Of a DNA stretch of 64,000 bases, positions 10,240 through 20,356 are shown one piece after another. A model generated the notes under the pieces. It was not told the origin of the DNA, did no database searches, and was given only the letters and a program-made list of their open reading frames with translations. How positions within the stretch are numbered: the stretch's first letter is position 1; the number at the start of each line of letters is the position of its first letter. Origin of the DNA: Sideroxydans lithotrophicus ES-1 (GTDB taxonomy: Bacteria > Pseudomonadota > Gammaproteobacteria > Burkholderiales > Gallionellaceae); the NCBI RefSeq assembly GCF_000025705.1, contig NC_013959.1, forward strand, positions 1,851,063-1,915,062. Reading direction: 5' to 3'. The position numbers and the translations under genes are program-made.

Positions 10240-11235
10240 CTAGTTCGGCGCAAATTCCACCACGGCTCGTCCATGCGCCTGGCCGTCGATCAACCTTGCA
10301 CAGGCTGCCGGCAACTCAGCGAAACCGATGCGATGGGCGATCTCGTCCAGCCGGTCGATACGCAGATCGCCGGCCAGGCGCTGCCATATCTGTTTGCGCA
10401 ATGGCATCGCGGTTGCAGCAGAATCCACGCCCAGTAATTTGATTCCGCGCAGGATGAAAGGAAAGACGGAGGTATGCAGCTCGGCCCCGCCGGCATTGCC
10501 GAAGCTGGCGATGGCACCGTCTTGCTGCATGGTACGAGTGAGCCAGGACAGGGTCTCGCCTCCTACGGCATCCAGCGCCCCCGCCCACTGGGCTTTTTCC
10601 ATAGGTCGCTTGCCGGTGAGATCGATCTCGCTGCGCAACAGGACTTCGCTCGCGCCCAGCGAAAGCAGGTATTCCCGCTCCGCCGGCTTGCCGGTCAGCG
10701 CAACGACCTGGTACCCGAGTTGCGCCAGCATGCGTATCGCCAGGCTGCCCACCCCGCCGGTCGCGCCGGTGACCAGTACTTTACCTTTCCCGGGCGTCAA
10801 TTCGTTCTGCTCGAGGCGATGGATCGCCAATGCAGCCGTAAATCCGGCGGTACCCAATGCCATCGCATCGAACAAGGAAAGGGATACTGGCAAAGGCACC
10901 ACCCAGTTCGCCGGCACCCGCACATATTCGGCAAAACCGCCGTCATGCGCGACCCCCATGTCGTAACCGGTCACCAGTACCCGATCACCGGCCTTGAAGC
11001 GCGCATCCTGCGATGTCTCCACCACGCCGGAGACATCGATCCCGCCGACACACGGAAATCGGCGAATGACTTTACCCGCCCCCGTTGTGGCAAGTGCGTC
11101 CTTGTAATTGACACCCGAGAAATGGGTGCGGATGACCACCTCTCCCGGATCGAGATCGTCCAGCGTCAACTCGACGAATCGGCCTTGCGATTTGCCGTTT
11201 TCGTCGAAAATGCGGAAAGCATTGAATGTCGTCAT
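10240..11235 (-). CDS. YhdH/AcuI-family NADPH-dependent quinone or acryloyl-CoA reductase
   Basis: This 331-residue medium-chain dehydrogenase/reductase has the GroES-like half (SGVNYKDALATTG, GGIDVSGVV) and the Rossmann half with VLVTGATGGVGSLAIRMLAQ and, later, GLITVP-like hydrophobic strands. No catalytic zinc cysteines are visible, which fits the YhdH/AcuI group. Members reduce acryloyl-CoA to propionyl-CoA or quinone-like substrates with NADPH. The ATG directly follows the sucB stop, so it is probably co-transcribed with the TCA genes. The true substrate cannot be set from sequence. Confidence 0.85.
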   Translation of the reverse strand: MTTFNAFRIFDENGKSQGRFVELTLDDLDPGEVVIRTHFSGVNYKDALATTGAGKVIRRFPCVGGIDVSGVVETSQDARFKAGDRVLVTGYDMGVAHDGGFAEYVRVPANWVVPLPVSLSLFDAMALGTAGFTAALAIHRLEQNELTPGKGKVLVTGATGGVGSLAIRMLAQLGYQVVALTGKPAEREYLLSLGASEVLLRSEIDLTGKRPMEKAQWAGALDAVGGETLSWLTRTMQQDGAIASFGNAGGAELHTSVFPFILRGIKLLGVDSAATAMPLRKQIWQRLAGDLRIDRLDEIAHRIGFAELPAACARLIDGQAHGRAVVEFAPN

Positions 11236-12429
11236 TTACAGATCCAGCAGCACGCGACCGGGGAACTCCAGCGCTTCTTTGATGGTTGAAAGGAATTGCA
11301 CCGCTTCGCGCCCGTCGATGATGCGATGGTCATACGACAGTGCCAGATAGTTCATCGGGCGGATCACCACCTGGCCGTTCTCGGCGACCGGGCGATCCTT
11401 GGTGGCATGGATGCCGAGGATGGCGCTCTGCGGGGGATTGATGATGGGTGTCGAGAGCATGGAACCGAATACGCCACCGTTGGAGATGGAGAAAGTTCCG
11501 CCGCTCAATTCTTCCATGGTGAGCTTGCCGACTTTGGCGCGCGCCCCAAAATCCACGATGTTCCTCTCAATGTCGGCCAGCGAAAGCTGGTCGGCATCGC
11601 GCAGGACAGGCACGACCAGTCCGCGCTCGCTGCCAATGGCCACACCGATGTCGAAATAACCGTGGTAGATGATGTCCGTTCCGTCGACCGACGCATTGAC
11701 GATGGGGAATTTCTGCAAAGCCAGCACCGCCGCCTTGACGAAGAAAGAAGAGAAACCGAGCTTCACTCCGTGTTTCTTCTCGAATGCATCCTTGTATCTG
11801 TTGCGCAACTCGATCACCGGCTGCATGTTCACTTCGTTGAAAGTGGTGAGGATGGCTGCATTCGACTGCGATTGCAGCAGGCGCTCGGCGATGCGCTGGC
11901 GGATGCGGGTCATCGGCACGCGCTGTTCTGGACGGTCACCCGTCGGTACGACGACCGGAGCAACTGCACTGGATGAGGCAGTTTGCTGGACCACTCCCAG
12001 TACATCCTCTTTGGTCACCAGACCATGCCGACCGCTGCCCTGCAGGCTGGCCGCATCCACATCGTGCGCATGCGCCAGTTTGCGCGCAGAAGGAGAGACT
12101 GCTACGGGCTGTGCTGGCGCTTTGGCGACACTCGCTGCCGGTTCCGCGGAGACCGCAGGCGTGGTTGCGGGAGCAGCCGTTTTTGCCACACCATCGGTGT
12201 CGATCTGGGCGATGACTTCGCCGCTGGCCACTTTCGTTCCATCCGTCTTGACGATCTTCGCCAGCACTCCGCTTTTGATGGCGGGTAATTCCAGCACCAC
12301 TTTGTCGGTCTCGATATCGATCAGGTTCTCGCCCTCATTGACTGCTTCGCCGACTTTCTTATGCCAGGTAAGCAAAGTTGCTTCGGAGACTGATTCCGAG
12401 AGTTGCGGGACTTTTACCTCAATTATCAT
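11236..12429 (-). CDS. sucB: Dihydrolipoyl succinyltransferase (E2 of 2-oxoglutarate dehydrogenase)
   Basis: This 397-residue protein has an N-terminal lipoyl domain with the lipoylated lysine in [13 protein letters not shown], an Ala/Pro-rich linker, a peripheral-subunit binding domain ([20 protein letters not shown]) and the catalytic acyltransferase domain ending with [16 protein letters not shown], where His and Asp are catalytic. It transfers the succinyl group from E1 to CoA. It lies 36 nt after sucA. The E3 gene (lpd), often next in line, is replaced here by a YhdH/AcuI-type gene. Confidence 0.96.
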   Translation of the reverse strand: MIIEVKVPQLSESVSEATLLTWHKKVGEAVNEGENLIDIETDKVVLELPAIKSGVLAKIVKTDGTKVASGEVIAQIDTDGVAKTAAPATTPAVSAEPAASVAKAPAQPVAVSPSARKLAHAHDVDAASLQGSGRHGLVTKEDVLGVVQQTASSSAVAPVVVPTGDRPEQRVPMTRIRQRIAERLLQSQSNAAILTTFNEVNMQPVIELRNRYKDAFEKKHGVKLGFSSFFVKAAVLALQKFPIVNASVDGTDIIYHGYFDIGVAIGSERGLVVPVLRDADQLSLADIERNIVDFGARAKVGKLTMEELSGGTFSISNGGVFGSMLSTPIINPPQSAILGIHATKDRPVAENGQVVIRPMNYLALSYDHRIIDGREAVQFLSTIKEALEFPGRVLLDL

Positions 12430-12465
12430 TTTCAGTTCCTCGTGTTATCTGGTCCAGACAGACAT

Positions 12466-15345
12466 TCATTCGACCGAACGCAACTCATGGTGTCTGTCCA
12501 GGGGATTGTTCTTCACATCCAGATCCGGACGGAAGGCGGCCTCGATCACTTCCTTCTGCTGCTCGTTATGCGTGGCCAGATACCCGGCTGCGGGCGAAGC
12601 AGAAGAGGGACGCAATGCATAATCAAGACGCATACCGGTGCGCATATGGCGCAACAGGTAATGCTGGACGCGATGCCATGCCCCCTGGTTGCCGGGCTCC
12701 TCCTGGCACCACACCACCTCTGTCGCATTTGGATAGGCTGCGACCTGTGCCGTGAATTCGTCGTGCGGGAAAGGATAGAGCTGCTCTAACCGGATGATGG
12801 CCATATTCTCGATGCCCTTTTCGCGGCGGTGCTTGATGAGGTCGAAATACACCTTGCCGCTGCATGCGATGATGCGCTTGACCTTTGCTGCATCCAGCGT
12901 ATCGGCTTCCGGCATCACGGTCTGGAACGTGCCCTCCGAAAACCATTTCAGCGGCGACGCCGCATCCTTGCTGCGCAGCAGGCTCTTGGGAGTGAACACG
13001 ATCAGCGGCTTGCGATAGGGGCGCACCATCTGGCGGCGCAACAGATGGAATATCTGCGCAGCAGTGGACGGGATGCACACCTGTATGTTGTAGTCGGCAC
13101 AGAGTTGCAGATAGCGTTCGATGCGGCCGGACGAGTGCTCCGGCCCCTGTCCCTCGTAACCGTGCGGCAACAGCATGGTCAGTCCGCACAACCTGCCCCA
13201 CTTGGCTTCGCCGGAAGCGATGAACTGGTCGATGACGACTTGCGCGCCATTGGCGAAATCGCCGAACTGCGCTTCCCAGACGGTCAGCGTGTTCGGCTCG
13301 GCAGTGGCGTAACCGTATTCGAAGCCCAGCACGGCCTCTTCCGACAAGATCGAGTCGATCACGATGAAGTCGGCCTGATCCTGCGCAATGTGCTGCAGGG
13401 GTATGAACGAATCCTTGTCCCACTGCACGCGGTTCTGGTCATGCAACACAGCGTGGCGATGGAAGAAAGTACCGCGTCCGCAGTCCTCTCCGGAAAGTCG
13501 CACCGGATAACCCTCCGACACCAGACTTGCGTAAGCCAGATTCTCGGCCATCCCCCAATCCAGCGCCAGCTCTCCCTTGCCCATCGCGATGCGGTCGGCA
13601 ATGATCTTTTCCACGCGCGAGTGCAGTTTGAAATTCTCCGGCAGTTTGACCAGACGCTCTGCCAGCTGCTGCAAACGTTCGCGCGACAGACTGGTCACGG
13701 CAGGCGTCTGCCACGAGACCCCTCCCTTGAATTTTGACCAGCTCACCGCGAATTCTTCCTTGAATCCGGTCAACACCGGCTGGATGGGATTGCGACCTTC
13801 ATCCATGGCGCGGCGGTAATCGACCACCATGGCATCCGGTTCACCGGCTGCCAATACGCCCTGCTCGACCAGCCGGCCGGCATACAAGGCGCGGGTACCG
13901 GGATGTTGATTGACTTTCCGATACATCAGCGGTTGGGTGACCAGCGGTTCATCCTGTTCGTTGTGTCCCAGCTTGCGGAAACACACCATGTCCACCACCA
14001 CGTCCTTGCCGAACTGCATGCGGTAGTCGAGGGCGATCTCGGTGACCAGCAACACTGCTTCCGGATCATCGGCATTGACATGGAATATCGGCGCTTCGAC
14101 CATCTTCGCCACATCGGTACAATACAGCGACGAGCGTGTGTCGCGCGGATCGGAGGTGGTAAAACCGATCTGGTTGTTGATCACGATGTGCACGGTACCG
14201 CCCGTCCCGTAACCGCGCGTTTGTGACAGGTTGAACGTTTCCTGATTCACGCCCTGCCCGGCGAATGCGGCATCGCCGTGCAGCAGGATCGGCAACACCT
14301 GTTTGCCTTTCAGATCCAGACGGCGATGCTGCCGTGCGCGCACCGACCCCTCCACCACCGGATTGACGATCTCCAGATGCGAGGGATTGAAGGCCAGCGT
14401 AAGGTGCATGGGGCCGCCGGGCGTGGCTATATCCGAAGAGAAGCCCTGGTGGTATTTCACGTCGCCGGAAGCCAGATGCTCGGTATGGATGCCCTCGAAC
14501 TCGGCAAACAGGTCCTTGGGCAGTTTTCCCAGCGTGTTGACCAGCACGTTCAGGCGCCCGCGATGCGCCATGCCGATCACGGACTCCTTGACGCCCTGAG
14601 CCCCGGCACGCTGCAACAGATGATCGAGCAAGGGGATCAGGGTATCGCCGCCTTCCAGCGAAAAGCGCTTCTGCCCCACATATTTGGTGTGCAGGTAACG
14701 TTCCAGCCCTTCTGCCGCAGTCAGCCGCTCCAGCACACGCTTCCTGACCTCTCCGGAATAATTCAGCTCGCCGGCGGGGCCTTCCAGGCGCGCCTGTATC
14801 CAGCGTTTCTTGGGCACGCTGCTGATGTACATGTACTCGGCACCGACACTGCTGCAGTAGATACGGCGCAGGCGCTGCAATATTTCGCGCAAGGTCATGC
14901 GCGCGCCACCGACCAGGGATCCGGTGAAAAAGGTGGCGTCCATATCAGCTTCGCTCAGGCCGTAATAGGATGGATTCAGTTCGGCCACTTCGGGCTTGGC
15001 ATGGCGCTGCAACGGATCGAGATCGGCGTTGCGCACGCCGAGGAAACGATGGGCATTGATGAGTTGCAATACCGCGGCTTGCTTGCGCGTCTCGTCGGCA
15101 TGCACCGGCGTCTCCGCCTGGCGTTTACCCAATTGCAGGAAGCCACGCTGGATCGGGCCATGCGCCACATCATGCGGTGCGTTTGGAGCTTGCAGTTTGT
15201 CGAAATAGGCGCGCCATTCTGCAGGGACCGCAGATGCATCGTTCAGATAGTCTTCATACAGGCTCTCGACAAAGGCGTTGTTGCCGCCAGAAAGCAACGA
15301 CGTGTTCTGCATCATTTGCAGATAATCATTTCCCGGTGCATTCAT
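12466..15345 (-). CDS. sucA: 2-oxoglutarate dehydrogenase E1 component
   Basis: This 959-residue thiamine-diphosphate enzyme decarboxylates 2-oxoglutarate and succinylates lipoyl-E2. The N-terminal E2-binding helix region starts MNAPGNDYLQMMQNTSLLSG. VIGMAHRGRLNVLVNTLGK, GDAAFAGQGVNQETFNLS and the ThDP-binding region VINNQIGFTTSDPRDTRSS are family hallmarks, as is LLPHGYEGQGPEHSSGRIER near the C-terminus. Its length matches the family. It is the second-last gene of the sdh-gltA-sucAB run; gltA lies 18 nt upstream. Confidence 0.97.
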   Translation of the reverse strand: MNAPGNDYLQMMQNTSLLSGGNNAFVESLYEDYLNDASAVPAEWRAYFDKLQAPNAPHDVAHGPIQRGFLQLGKRQAETPVHADETRKQAAVLQLINAHRFLGVRNADLDPLQRHAKPEVAELNPSYYGLSEADMDATFFTGSLVGGARMTLREILQRLRRIYCSSVGAEYMYISSVPKKRWIQARLEGPAGELNYSGEVRKRVLERLTAAEGLERYLHTKYVGQKRFSLEGGDTLIPLLDHLLQRAGAQGVKESVIGMAHRGRLNVLVNTLGKLPKDLFAEFEGIHTEHLASGDVKYHQGFSSDIATPGGPMHLTLAFNPSHLEIVNPVVEGSVRARQHRRLDLKGKQVLPILLHGDAAFAGQGVNQETFNLSQTRGYGTGGTVHIVINNQIGFTTSDPRDTRSSLYCTDVAKMVEAPIFHVNADDPEAVLLVTEIALDYRMQFGKDVVVDMVCFRKLGHNEQDEPLVTQPLMYRKVNQHPGTRALYAGRLVEQGVLAAGEPDAMVVDYRRAMDEGRNPIQPVLTGFKEEFAVSWSKFKGGVSWQTPAVTSLSRERLQQLAERLVKLPENFKLHSRVEKIIADRIAMGKGELALDWGMAENLAYASLVSEGYPVRLSGEDCGRGTFFHRHAVLHDQNRVQWDKDSFIPLQHIAQDQADFIVIDSILSEEAVLGFEYGYATAEPNTLTVWEAQFGDFANGAQVVIDQFIASGEAKWGRLCGLTMLLPHGYEGQGPEHSSGRIERYLQLCADYNIQVCIPSTAAQIFHLLRRQMVRPYRKPLIVFTPKSLLRSKDAASPLKWFSEGTFQTVMPEADTLDAAKVKRIIACSGKVYFDLIKHRREKGIENMAIIRLEQLYPFPHDEFTAQVAAYPNATEVVWCQEEPGNQGAWHRVQHYLLRHMRTGMRLDYALRPSSASPAAGYLATHNEQQKEVIEAAFRPDLDVKNNPLDRHHELRSVE

Positions 15346-15362
15346 GTCACACCTCGCTTAAT

Positions 15363-16655
15363 TCAGCGTTTGGCCAACGGAACAAAATCACGCCGCGTCG
15401 CGCCGCGATAAAGCTGGCGCGGACGGCCGATCTTCTGTTCTGCATCTCCCACCATTTCGTTCCATTGCGATACCCAGCCGATTGTGCGCGCCACAGCGAA
15501 GATCACGGTGAACATGTTGGTTGGTATACCGATCGCGCGCAGCACGATGCCGGAGTAGAAGTCCACGTTCGGATACAGTTTGCGCTCGATGAAATACGAG
15601 TCGTTCAGGGCGGTCTTCTCCAGTTCCATCGCCAGCTGGAACAATTTGTCGTTCTCCAGATTCAGTTCCTTCAGCACTTCGTAACAGGTCTGGCGCATCA
15701 CCGAGGCCCGCGGATCCATGTTCTTGTAGACGCGGTGGCCGAACCCCATCAGCTTGTACTTCTTGTCCTTGACACCTTGCACATAATCGGCGACGCGCGA
15801 CACATCGCCTATCTCCTCGAGCATCTTCAAGGCTGCCTCGTTCGCGCCGCCGTGTGCCGGCCCCCACAGGGCCGCGATGCCAGAGGCGATGCAGGCGAAC
15901 GGATTGGCGCCGCTCGAGCCTGCCAGGCGCACAGTCGAGGTGGAGGCGTTCTGTTCGTGGTCGGCATGCAGGATGAAGATGCGTTCCAGCGCACGCACCA
16001 GAACCGGGTTGGGCACATATTCCTCGGCTGGAGTAGCGAACATCATGTACATGAAGTTCTCCACATAGCTGAACTTGTTGCGGGGATGCATGAAGGTCTC
16101 GCCGATGTTGTACTTGTACGCCATCGCGGCGATGGTCGGCACCTTGGCCAGCAGGCGATGAGCCGATATCTCGCGGTTCTGCGGGTTATTGACGTCCAGC
16201 GAATCGTGGTAGAAAGCCGAAAGTGCGCCGACCACGCCGACCATCACCGCCATTGGATGCGCGTCGCGGCGGAAGCCATTGTAGAAACGCGCCAACTGGT
16301 CATGCACCATGGTATGACGCGTGATGACGCTCTTGAACTCGTCCTTTTGCGCCTTGTTCGGCAATTCTCCCTTGAGCAACAGATAGCAGACTTCCAGAAA
16401 GTCCGATTTATCAGCCAGCTGTTCGATAGGATAACCGCGGTAGTAAAGCAGGCCAGCATCGCCATCGATGAAGGTGATCTGCGAGGTACAGCTGGAGGTG
16501 GAGAAAAAGGCAGGATCGTATGTGAAGACGCCCAATTTGCTCAAGGCACGGATATCGATCACATCCGGGCCCAGCGTTCCCGACAGGATAGGGAACTCGA
16601 CGCTGCGGCCATCATCCAGAGTCAGTGTTGCGATACGTTTGCTTTCCATTTTCAA
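15363..16655 (-). CDS. gltA: Citrate synthase, type II hexameric form
   Basis: This 430-residue protein condenses oxaloacetate and acetyl-CoA. Visible active-site segments are [32 protein letters not shown] and [14 protein letters not shown], holding the catalytic histidines; an Asp follows in the ELNLENDKL to [13 protein letters not shown] stretch. Length and the N-terminal beta-domain match gram-negative type II enzymes that are NADH-regulated. It follows sdhE by 12 nt in the TCA operon. Confidence 0.97.
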   Translation of the reverse strand: MKMESKRIATLTLDDGRSVEFPILSGTLGPDVIDIRALSKLGVFTYDPAFFSTSSCTSQITFIDGDAGLLYYRGYPIEQLADKSDFLEVCYLLLKGELPNKAQKDEFKSVITRHTMVHDQLARFYNGFRRDAHPMAVMVGVVGALSAFYHDSLDVNNPQNREISAHRLLAKVPTIAAMAYKYNIGETFMHPRNKFSYVENFMYMMFATPAEEYVPNPVLVRALERIFILHADHEQNASTSTVRLAGSSGANPFACIASGIAALWGPAHGGANEAALKMLEEIGDVSRVADYVQGVKDKKYKLMGFGHRVYKNMDPRASVMRQTCYEVLKELNLENDKLFQLAMELEKTALNDSYFIERKLYPNVDFYSGIVLRAIGIPTNMFTVIFAVARTIGWVSQWNEMVGDAEQKIGRPRQLYRGATRRDFVPLAKR

Positions 16656-16667
16656 CCCTCGTTTCGT

Positions 16668-16991
16668 TCAAACATCTTTCAACCATTCCAGTACCACGCC
16701 TTGATGTGCATGCGTCAGCCCAGTCTTGCCCGTGATCAGATCCCAAAGCTCGGTGTCGGGCAGATCCAGCAACTCATCGAAGGCCACACGCTGTCCGTCG
16801 TCCATCGTCGGATAGTACCTCTCGATGAAACGTCCCAGCACGATATCCAGTTCCAGCAGCCCTCGCCGGCAGCGCCAAAGCAGGCGGCGTTCCGCCTCAG
16901 GATCCAGGATACGGGACACAGGCGTCAGGGATGCTCGCGCCCCTTCCTGCCGCCCTTCCCGTATCCCGTTTCCCGTATCCTGTTTCCTCAT
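16668..16991 (-). CDS. sdhE: Succinate dehydrogenase FAD assembly factor SdhE, with repeat-derived N-terminus
   Basis: This 107-residue protein has the core ERRLLWRCRRGLLELDIVLG and GQRVAFDELLDLPDTELWDL, which match SdhE/YgfY, including the conserved RGxxE-type motif (RRGLLELD) required for flavinylation of SdhA. The ATG at 16991 overlaps the sdhB stop (ATGA). The core normally begins within 10 residues of the start, but here about 29 residues precede it and are encoded by an inverted-repeat element (16905-16982). The extension is arginine/glycine-rich and probably disordered. Placement between sdhB and gltA supports the role. Confidence 0.9.
   Translation of the reverse strand: MRKQDTGNGIREGRQEGARASLTPVSRILDPEAERRLLWRCRRGLLELDIVLGRFIERYYPTMDDGQRVAFDELLDLPDTELWDLITGKTGLTHAHQGVVLEWLKDV
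16905..16982. repeat. Inverted-repeat element inside the sdhE 5' coding end
   Basis: This 78-bp segment is bounded by perfect 12-bp inverted ends, CAGGATACGGGA (16905-16916) and TCCCGTATCCTG (16971-16982), with a further internal CCCGTATCCCG copy. It is read in frame as the N-terminal extension of SdhE (residues about 4-29). Base content differs from the flanking core gene. It resembles a small palindromic mobile repeat rather than ancestral coding sequence. Confidence 0.7.
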
Positions 16992-17683
16992 ACGGCCCGT
17001 TTCACCATCATATCCTTGATCTTGCCGATCGCTTCCGTCGGGTTCAGTTCTTTCGGGCATACATCCACACAGTTCATGATGGTATGGCAGCGGAACAGGC
17101 GATACGGGTCTTCCAGGTTATCCAGACGCGCCGCGGTGTCCTGATCCCGCGTATCGGCGATGAACCGGTAAGCCTGCAACAGCCCGGCCGGGCCAACGAA
17201 TTTGTCCGGATTCCACCAGAACGACGGACAGGCCGTCGTGCAGCAACCGCACAGGATGCATTCATACAGACCGTCCAGCTCCAGCCGGTCCTTCGGCGAT
17301 TGCAGGCGCTCCGTCTCCGGCGGCGGATCGTTGTTCACCAGATACGGTTTGATCGAATGATACTGCTTGAAGAACTGGGACATGTCCACGATCAGGTCGC
17401 GGATGACCGGCAGCCCGGGCAACGGACGGATCTCGATCGGTTGCTTGAGCGAGGACAGCGACGTGATGCAGGCCAAACCGTTGCGCCCGTTGATGTTCAT
17501 CGCATCCGACCCGCACACACCCTCGCGGCAGGACTTGCGGAAGCTGAGCGTATCATCCTGCTCCTTCAATTGCATCAGCGCATCAAGCAGCATGGCATCG
17601 CCCGCATCCATGCCCAGGTCGTAGTCCTGCATGTAAGGCGAGTTGTCAGTGTCGGGATTGTAGCGGTAGATACGGAATTTCAT
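16988..17683 (-). CDS. sdhB: Succinate dehydrogenase iron-sulfur subunit
   Basis: This 231-residue protein carries electrons from FAD to quinone through three clusters. The [2Fe-2S] site is SCREGVCGSDAMNINGRNGL with a further Cys, the [4Fe-4S] site is CILCGCCTTACPS, and the [3Fe-4S] site starts CHTIMNCVDVCPKELNP. The order and the FIADTRD segment are standard for SdhB. It follows sdhA by 10 nt and overlaps sdhE. Confidence 0.97.
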   Translation of the reverse strand: MKFRIYRYNPDTDNSPYMQDYDLGMDAGDAMLLDALMQLKEQDDTLSFRKSCREGVCGSDAMNINGRNGLACITSLSSLKQPIEIRPLPGLPVIRDLIVDMSQFFKQYHSIKPYLVNNDPPPETERLQSPKDRLELDGLYECILCGCCTTACPSFWWNPDKFVGPAGLLQAYRFIADTRDQDTAARLDNLEDPYRLFRCHTIMNCVDVCPKELNPTEAIGKIKDMMVKRAV

Positions 17684-17693
17684 TGCCGCCTCC

Positions 17694-19457
17694 TCAATAC
17701 ACTCGAGCCTTGAGCGGGAACGACTCCACCGTCAGGGGTTTCAACCGCACCGGTTTGTAATCGAGCCGATGGCCTTCGCTGTAGTACAGGGAATGTTTCA
17801 GCCAGCTCTTGTCATCCCGCTCAGGATAATCTTCGCGCGCATGCGCGCCACGGCTCTCTTTGCGAGCCTCTGCGGCAGTCATCGTTGCCTGAGCCACTTC
17901 GATCAGATTATCCAGTTCCAGCGCCTCGACACGCGCAGTGTTGAACACTTTGCTCTTGTCTTTGATCTCGGTATGACGCACCCGTTCCGCCACTTCGCGG
18001 ATATTGGCCACGCCTTCGGTCAACAGATCGGGGAAACGGAACACGCCGCAATGCGTCTGCATGGTCCGGCGCATTGCATCGCCTACTTCCGCGACCCGCT
18101 CGCCATCTTTCTGGTTCTCCAGACGGGCCAGACGGGCCAATGGACGATCTGCCGCATCGGCGGGCAACGGTTTGGGGTTGGGATTGTTCTTCAAGTCCTC
18201 GATGATCTGGCGCGCAGCCGAACGCCCGAACACGATCAGGTCGAGCAGCGAGTTGCAGCCCAGCCGATTTGCACCGTGCACCGATACACAAGCGCATTCG
18301 CCGACGGCATAAAAACCCTGTACCACATCTTCCGGCGCAGTCCCGTGCGGAGCAACGACCTGCCCGTGATAGTTGGTCGGGATGCCACCCATCATGTAAT
18401 GCGCGGTCGGCACCACCGGGATGGGCGCCTTGGCGGGATCGACATGCGCAAACTTGAGCGCGATGTCACGTATGCCCGGCAGACGGTGACGGATCACCTC
18501 ATCGCCCAGATGATCCAGTTTGAGCATGACATGATCGCCGTGCGGTCCACAACCGCGCCCTTCCTTGATCTCGGTCGCCATCGCGCGCGACACCACATCG
18601 CGGCTGGCCAGATCCTTGGCGGTTGGCGCGTAACGCGGCATGAAGCGTTCGCCATCCTTGTTCACCAGGTAGCCCCCTTCGCCGCGCACGCCTTCGGTGA
18701 TCAACACGCCCGAGCCATGCACCCCGGTCGGGTGGAACTGGAAGAACTCCATGTCTTCCAGCGGAATGCCGGCACGCGCGGCCATGCCGAGGCCGTCACC
18801 CGTATTGATATAGGCATTGGTGCTCGCAGAGAATATGCGCCCCGCGCCCCCGGTCGCAAACAATGTGGCACGCGCCTGCAGGATCATCACTTCGGAAGTC
18901 TCGATCTCCATCGCCACCACGCCCAGTACGTCGCCGTCCTGGTCGCGGATCAGGTCGAGCGCCATCCATTCGACGAAGAAATTCGTGTTGGCTTTCACAT
19001 TCTGCTGGTACAAAGTGTGCAGCAGCGCGTGACCGGTGCGGTCGGCTGCCGCACAGGCACGCGGCACCGGGTTCTTGCCGTATTCCTGCATGTGTCCGCC
19101 GAAAGGCCGCTGGTATATCTTGCCGCTGTCCAGCCGGTCGAACGGCATGCCGAAGTGTTCCAGTTCATATACCACTTCCGGCGCGGCACGGCACATGTAC
19201 TCGATGGCATCCTGGTCACCCAGGTAATCCGAACCTTTCACCGTGTCGTACATATGCCAGTGCCAGTTGTCTTCGTTGACGTTACCCAGCGAGGCGGCGA
19301 TGCCGCCTTGAGCAGCCACGGTATGCGAACGTGTCGGGAACACCTTGGACAGCACCGCAACCTTGAGTCCCGCATGCGACAACGTCAGCGCAGCGCGCAT
19401 CCCCGCCCCACCCGCACCCACCACAACCACATCGAATGTTCTTTTCGCCAATGCCAT
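17694..19457 (-). CDS. sdhA: Succinate dehydrogenase flavoprotein subunit
   Basis: The 587-residue catalytic subunit starts [20 protein letters not shown], the FAD-binding Rossmann motif. The [16 protein letters not shown] segment holds the histidine that binds FAD covalently. [14 protein letters not shown] and the [19 protein letters not shown] region complete the active site. The ATG at 19457 shares one base with the sdhD stop (TGATG). An in-frame extension to 19589 is excluded because it overlaps sdhD and breaks the FAD motif position. Confidence 0.97.
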   Translation of the reverse strand: MALAKRTFDVVVVGAGGAGMRAALTLSHAGLKVAVLSKVFPTRSHTVAAQGGIAASLGNVNEDNWHWHMYDTVKGSDYLGDQDAIEYMCRAAPEVVYELEHFGMPFDRLDSGKIYQRPFGGHMQEYGKNPVPRACAAADRTGHALLHTLYQQNVKANTNFFVEWMALDLIRDQDGDVLGVVAMEIETSEVMILQARATLFATGGAGRIFSASTNAYINTGDGLGMAARAGIPLEDMEFFQFHPTGVHGSGVLITEGVRGEGGYLVNKDGERFMPRYAPTAKDLASRDVVSRAMATEIKEGRGCGPHGDHVMLKLDHLGDEVIRHRLPGIRDIALKFAHVDPAKAPIPVVPTAHYMMGGIPTNYHGQVVAPHGTAPEDVVQGFYAVGECACVSVHGANRLGCNSLLDLIVFGRSAARQIIEDLKNNPNPKPLPADAADRPLARLARLENQKDGERVAEVGDAMRRTMQTHCGVFRFPDLLTEGVANIREVAERVRHTEIKDKSKVFNTARVEALELDNLIEVAQATMTAAEARKESRGAHAREDYPERDDKSWLKHSLYYSEGHRLDYKPVRLKPLTVESFPLKARVY

Positions 19458-19804
19458 CAAAGCCCCCAGAGAATCTGCAACGACCAGATCGTATACAGCA
19501 CCAGCGCAAGTATGACCAGCACATGGATCGACAAGCGAATGCCCGCCGGCTTCACATAATCCATCACGATATCGCGCACGCCGATCCACGCGTGATAGAA
19601 CAGACTCAACAGGAACAGCATCGAGAAGGTGCGCATGATGTTGCCCGAGAAAAGATCGATCCAGGTGTCATAGCCCAGGGAAGGCTGCATCAACAGATAA
19701 ACCACGACAACCAGGCTATAGACAGCCATCACTGCAGCAGTGACGCGCTGTGCCAGCCAGTCGCGCAGTCCGTAGTGCGCACCGGTCACGATACGATTCA
19801 CCAT
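19457..19804 (-). CDS. sdhD: Succinate dehydrogenase membrane anchor subunit D
   Basis: The protein has 115 residues with three transmembrane segments: [39 protein letters not shown] and [38 protein letters not shown] contains the haem-ligand histidine and quinone-site residues seen in SdhD. Start [16 protein letters not shown] at 19804 overlaps sdhC by 7 nt. Confidence 0.93.
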   Translation of the reverse strand: MVNRIVTGAHYGLRDWLAQRVTAAVMAVYSLVVVVYLLMQPSLGYDTWIDLFSGNIMRTFSMLFLLSLFYHAWIGVRDIVMDYVKPAGIRLSIHVLVILALVLYTIWSLQILWGL

Positions 19805-20172
19805 AGCTCCACCCCGAACAGCACAGTCAAAGTCAGGCTGACCGCCATCACCCACATGCTGCTGGCGCGTGCTGCGGCAAGACTCGGCAGCAGATGCAGA
19901 TCGATAGCCAGATAGCGCAACCCGGCACAAAAGTGATGCAGGAAAGCCCACATCAAACCGAATAACACCAGTTTCAAGACCGGATTGGACAGGTACTCGG
20001 TCAGGTTGGTGTAAGTTTCGATGGAACGCAGGCTTTGGTCGAGCAACATCAGCAACAAAGGCAGGGAAAGGAACAGCACTGCACCACTGACGCGGTGCAG
20101 GATGGAAACGTAACCGGGTAGGGGTAATTTGATCTTGTGCAAGGCCAGATGCTTGGGGCGTTTTTTATTCAT
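19798..20172 (-). CDS. sdhC: Succinate dehydrogenase cytochrome b556 subunit C
   Basis: This 124-residue protein has the SdhC signature YVSILHRVSGAVLFLSLPL followed by two more membrane helices. HHFCAGLRYLAIDLH carries the haem b ligand His. The start is MNKKRPKHLALHKIKLPLPG at 20172, preceded by a weak purine-rich site (GGAAAAATAGAA). As first gene of the sdhCDAB-E-gltA-sucAB run its promoter should lie in the divergent gap with mdh. Confidence 0.93.
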   Translation of the reverse strand: MNKKRPKHLALHKIKLPLPGYVSILHRVSGAVLFLSLPLLLMLLDQSLRSIETYTNLTEYLSNPVLKLVLFGLMWAFLHHFCAGLRYLAIDLHLLPSLAAARASSMWVMAVSLTLTVLFGVELW

Positions 20173-20321
20173 TTCTATTTTTCCGCAACCAAAATCGAAT
20201 GCTTGGATGCTACACCTACACCAGGCGAGTGAAAAGCACATAGGCGATAAAGACCTTGGTGGCATTGAAATATTTATAATCCGATCCTGAATATTTAATA
20301 ATCGATTTCCGATTCCGGACA

Positions 20322-20327
20322 TATAAT
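20322..20327 (+). promoter_or_regulatory. Candidate -10 box for mdh
   Basis: A perfect TATAAT lies 29 nt before the mdh ATG in an AT-rich divergent region (20173-20356) that should also contain the sdhC promoter on the other strand. No good -35 is found at 16-18 nt, which could mean activator dependence. Confidence 0.4.
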
Positions 20328-20356
20328 AAATTTTCATATATCCAGGCGAGGACATC

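Noticed and set aside
17769-19559. 596-codon open frame on the plus strand
   Set aside because: Antisense to sdhA, which is certain; biased residue content and no start signal.
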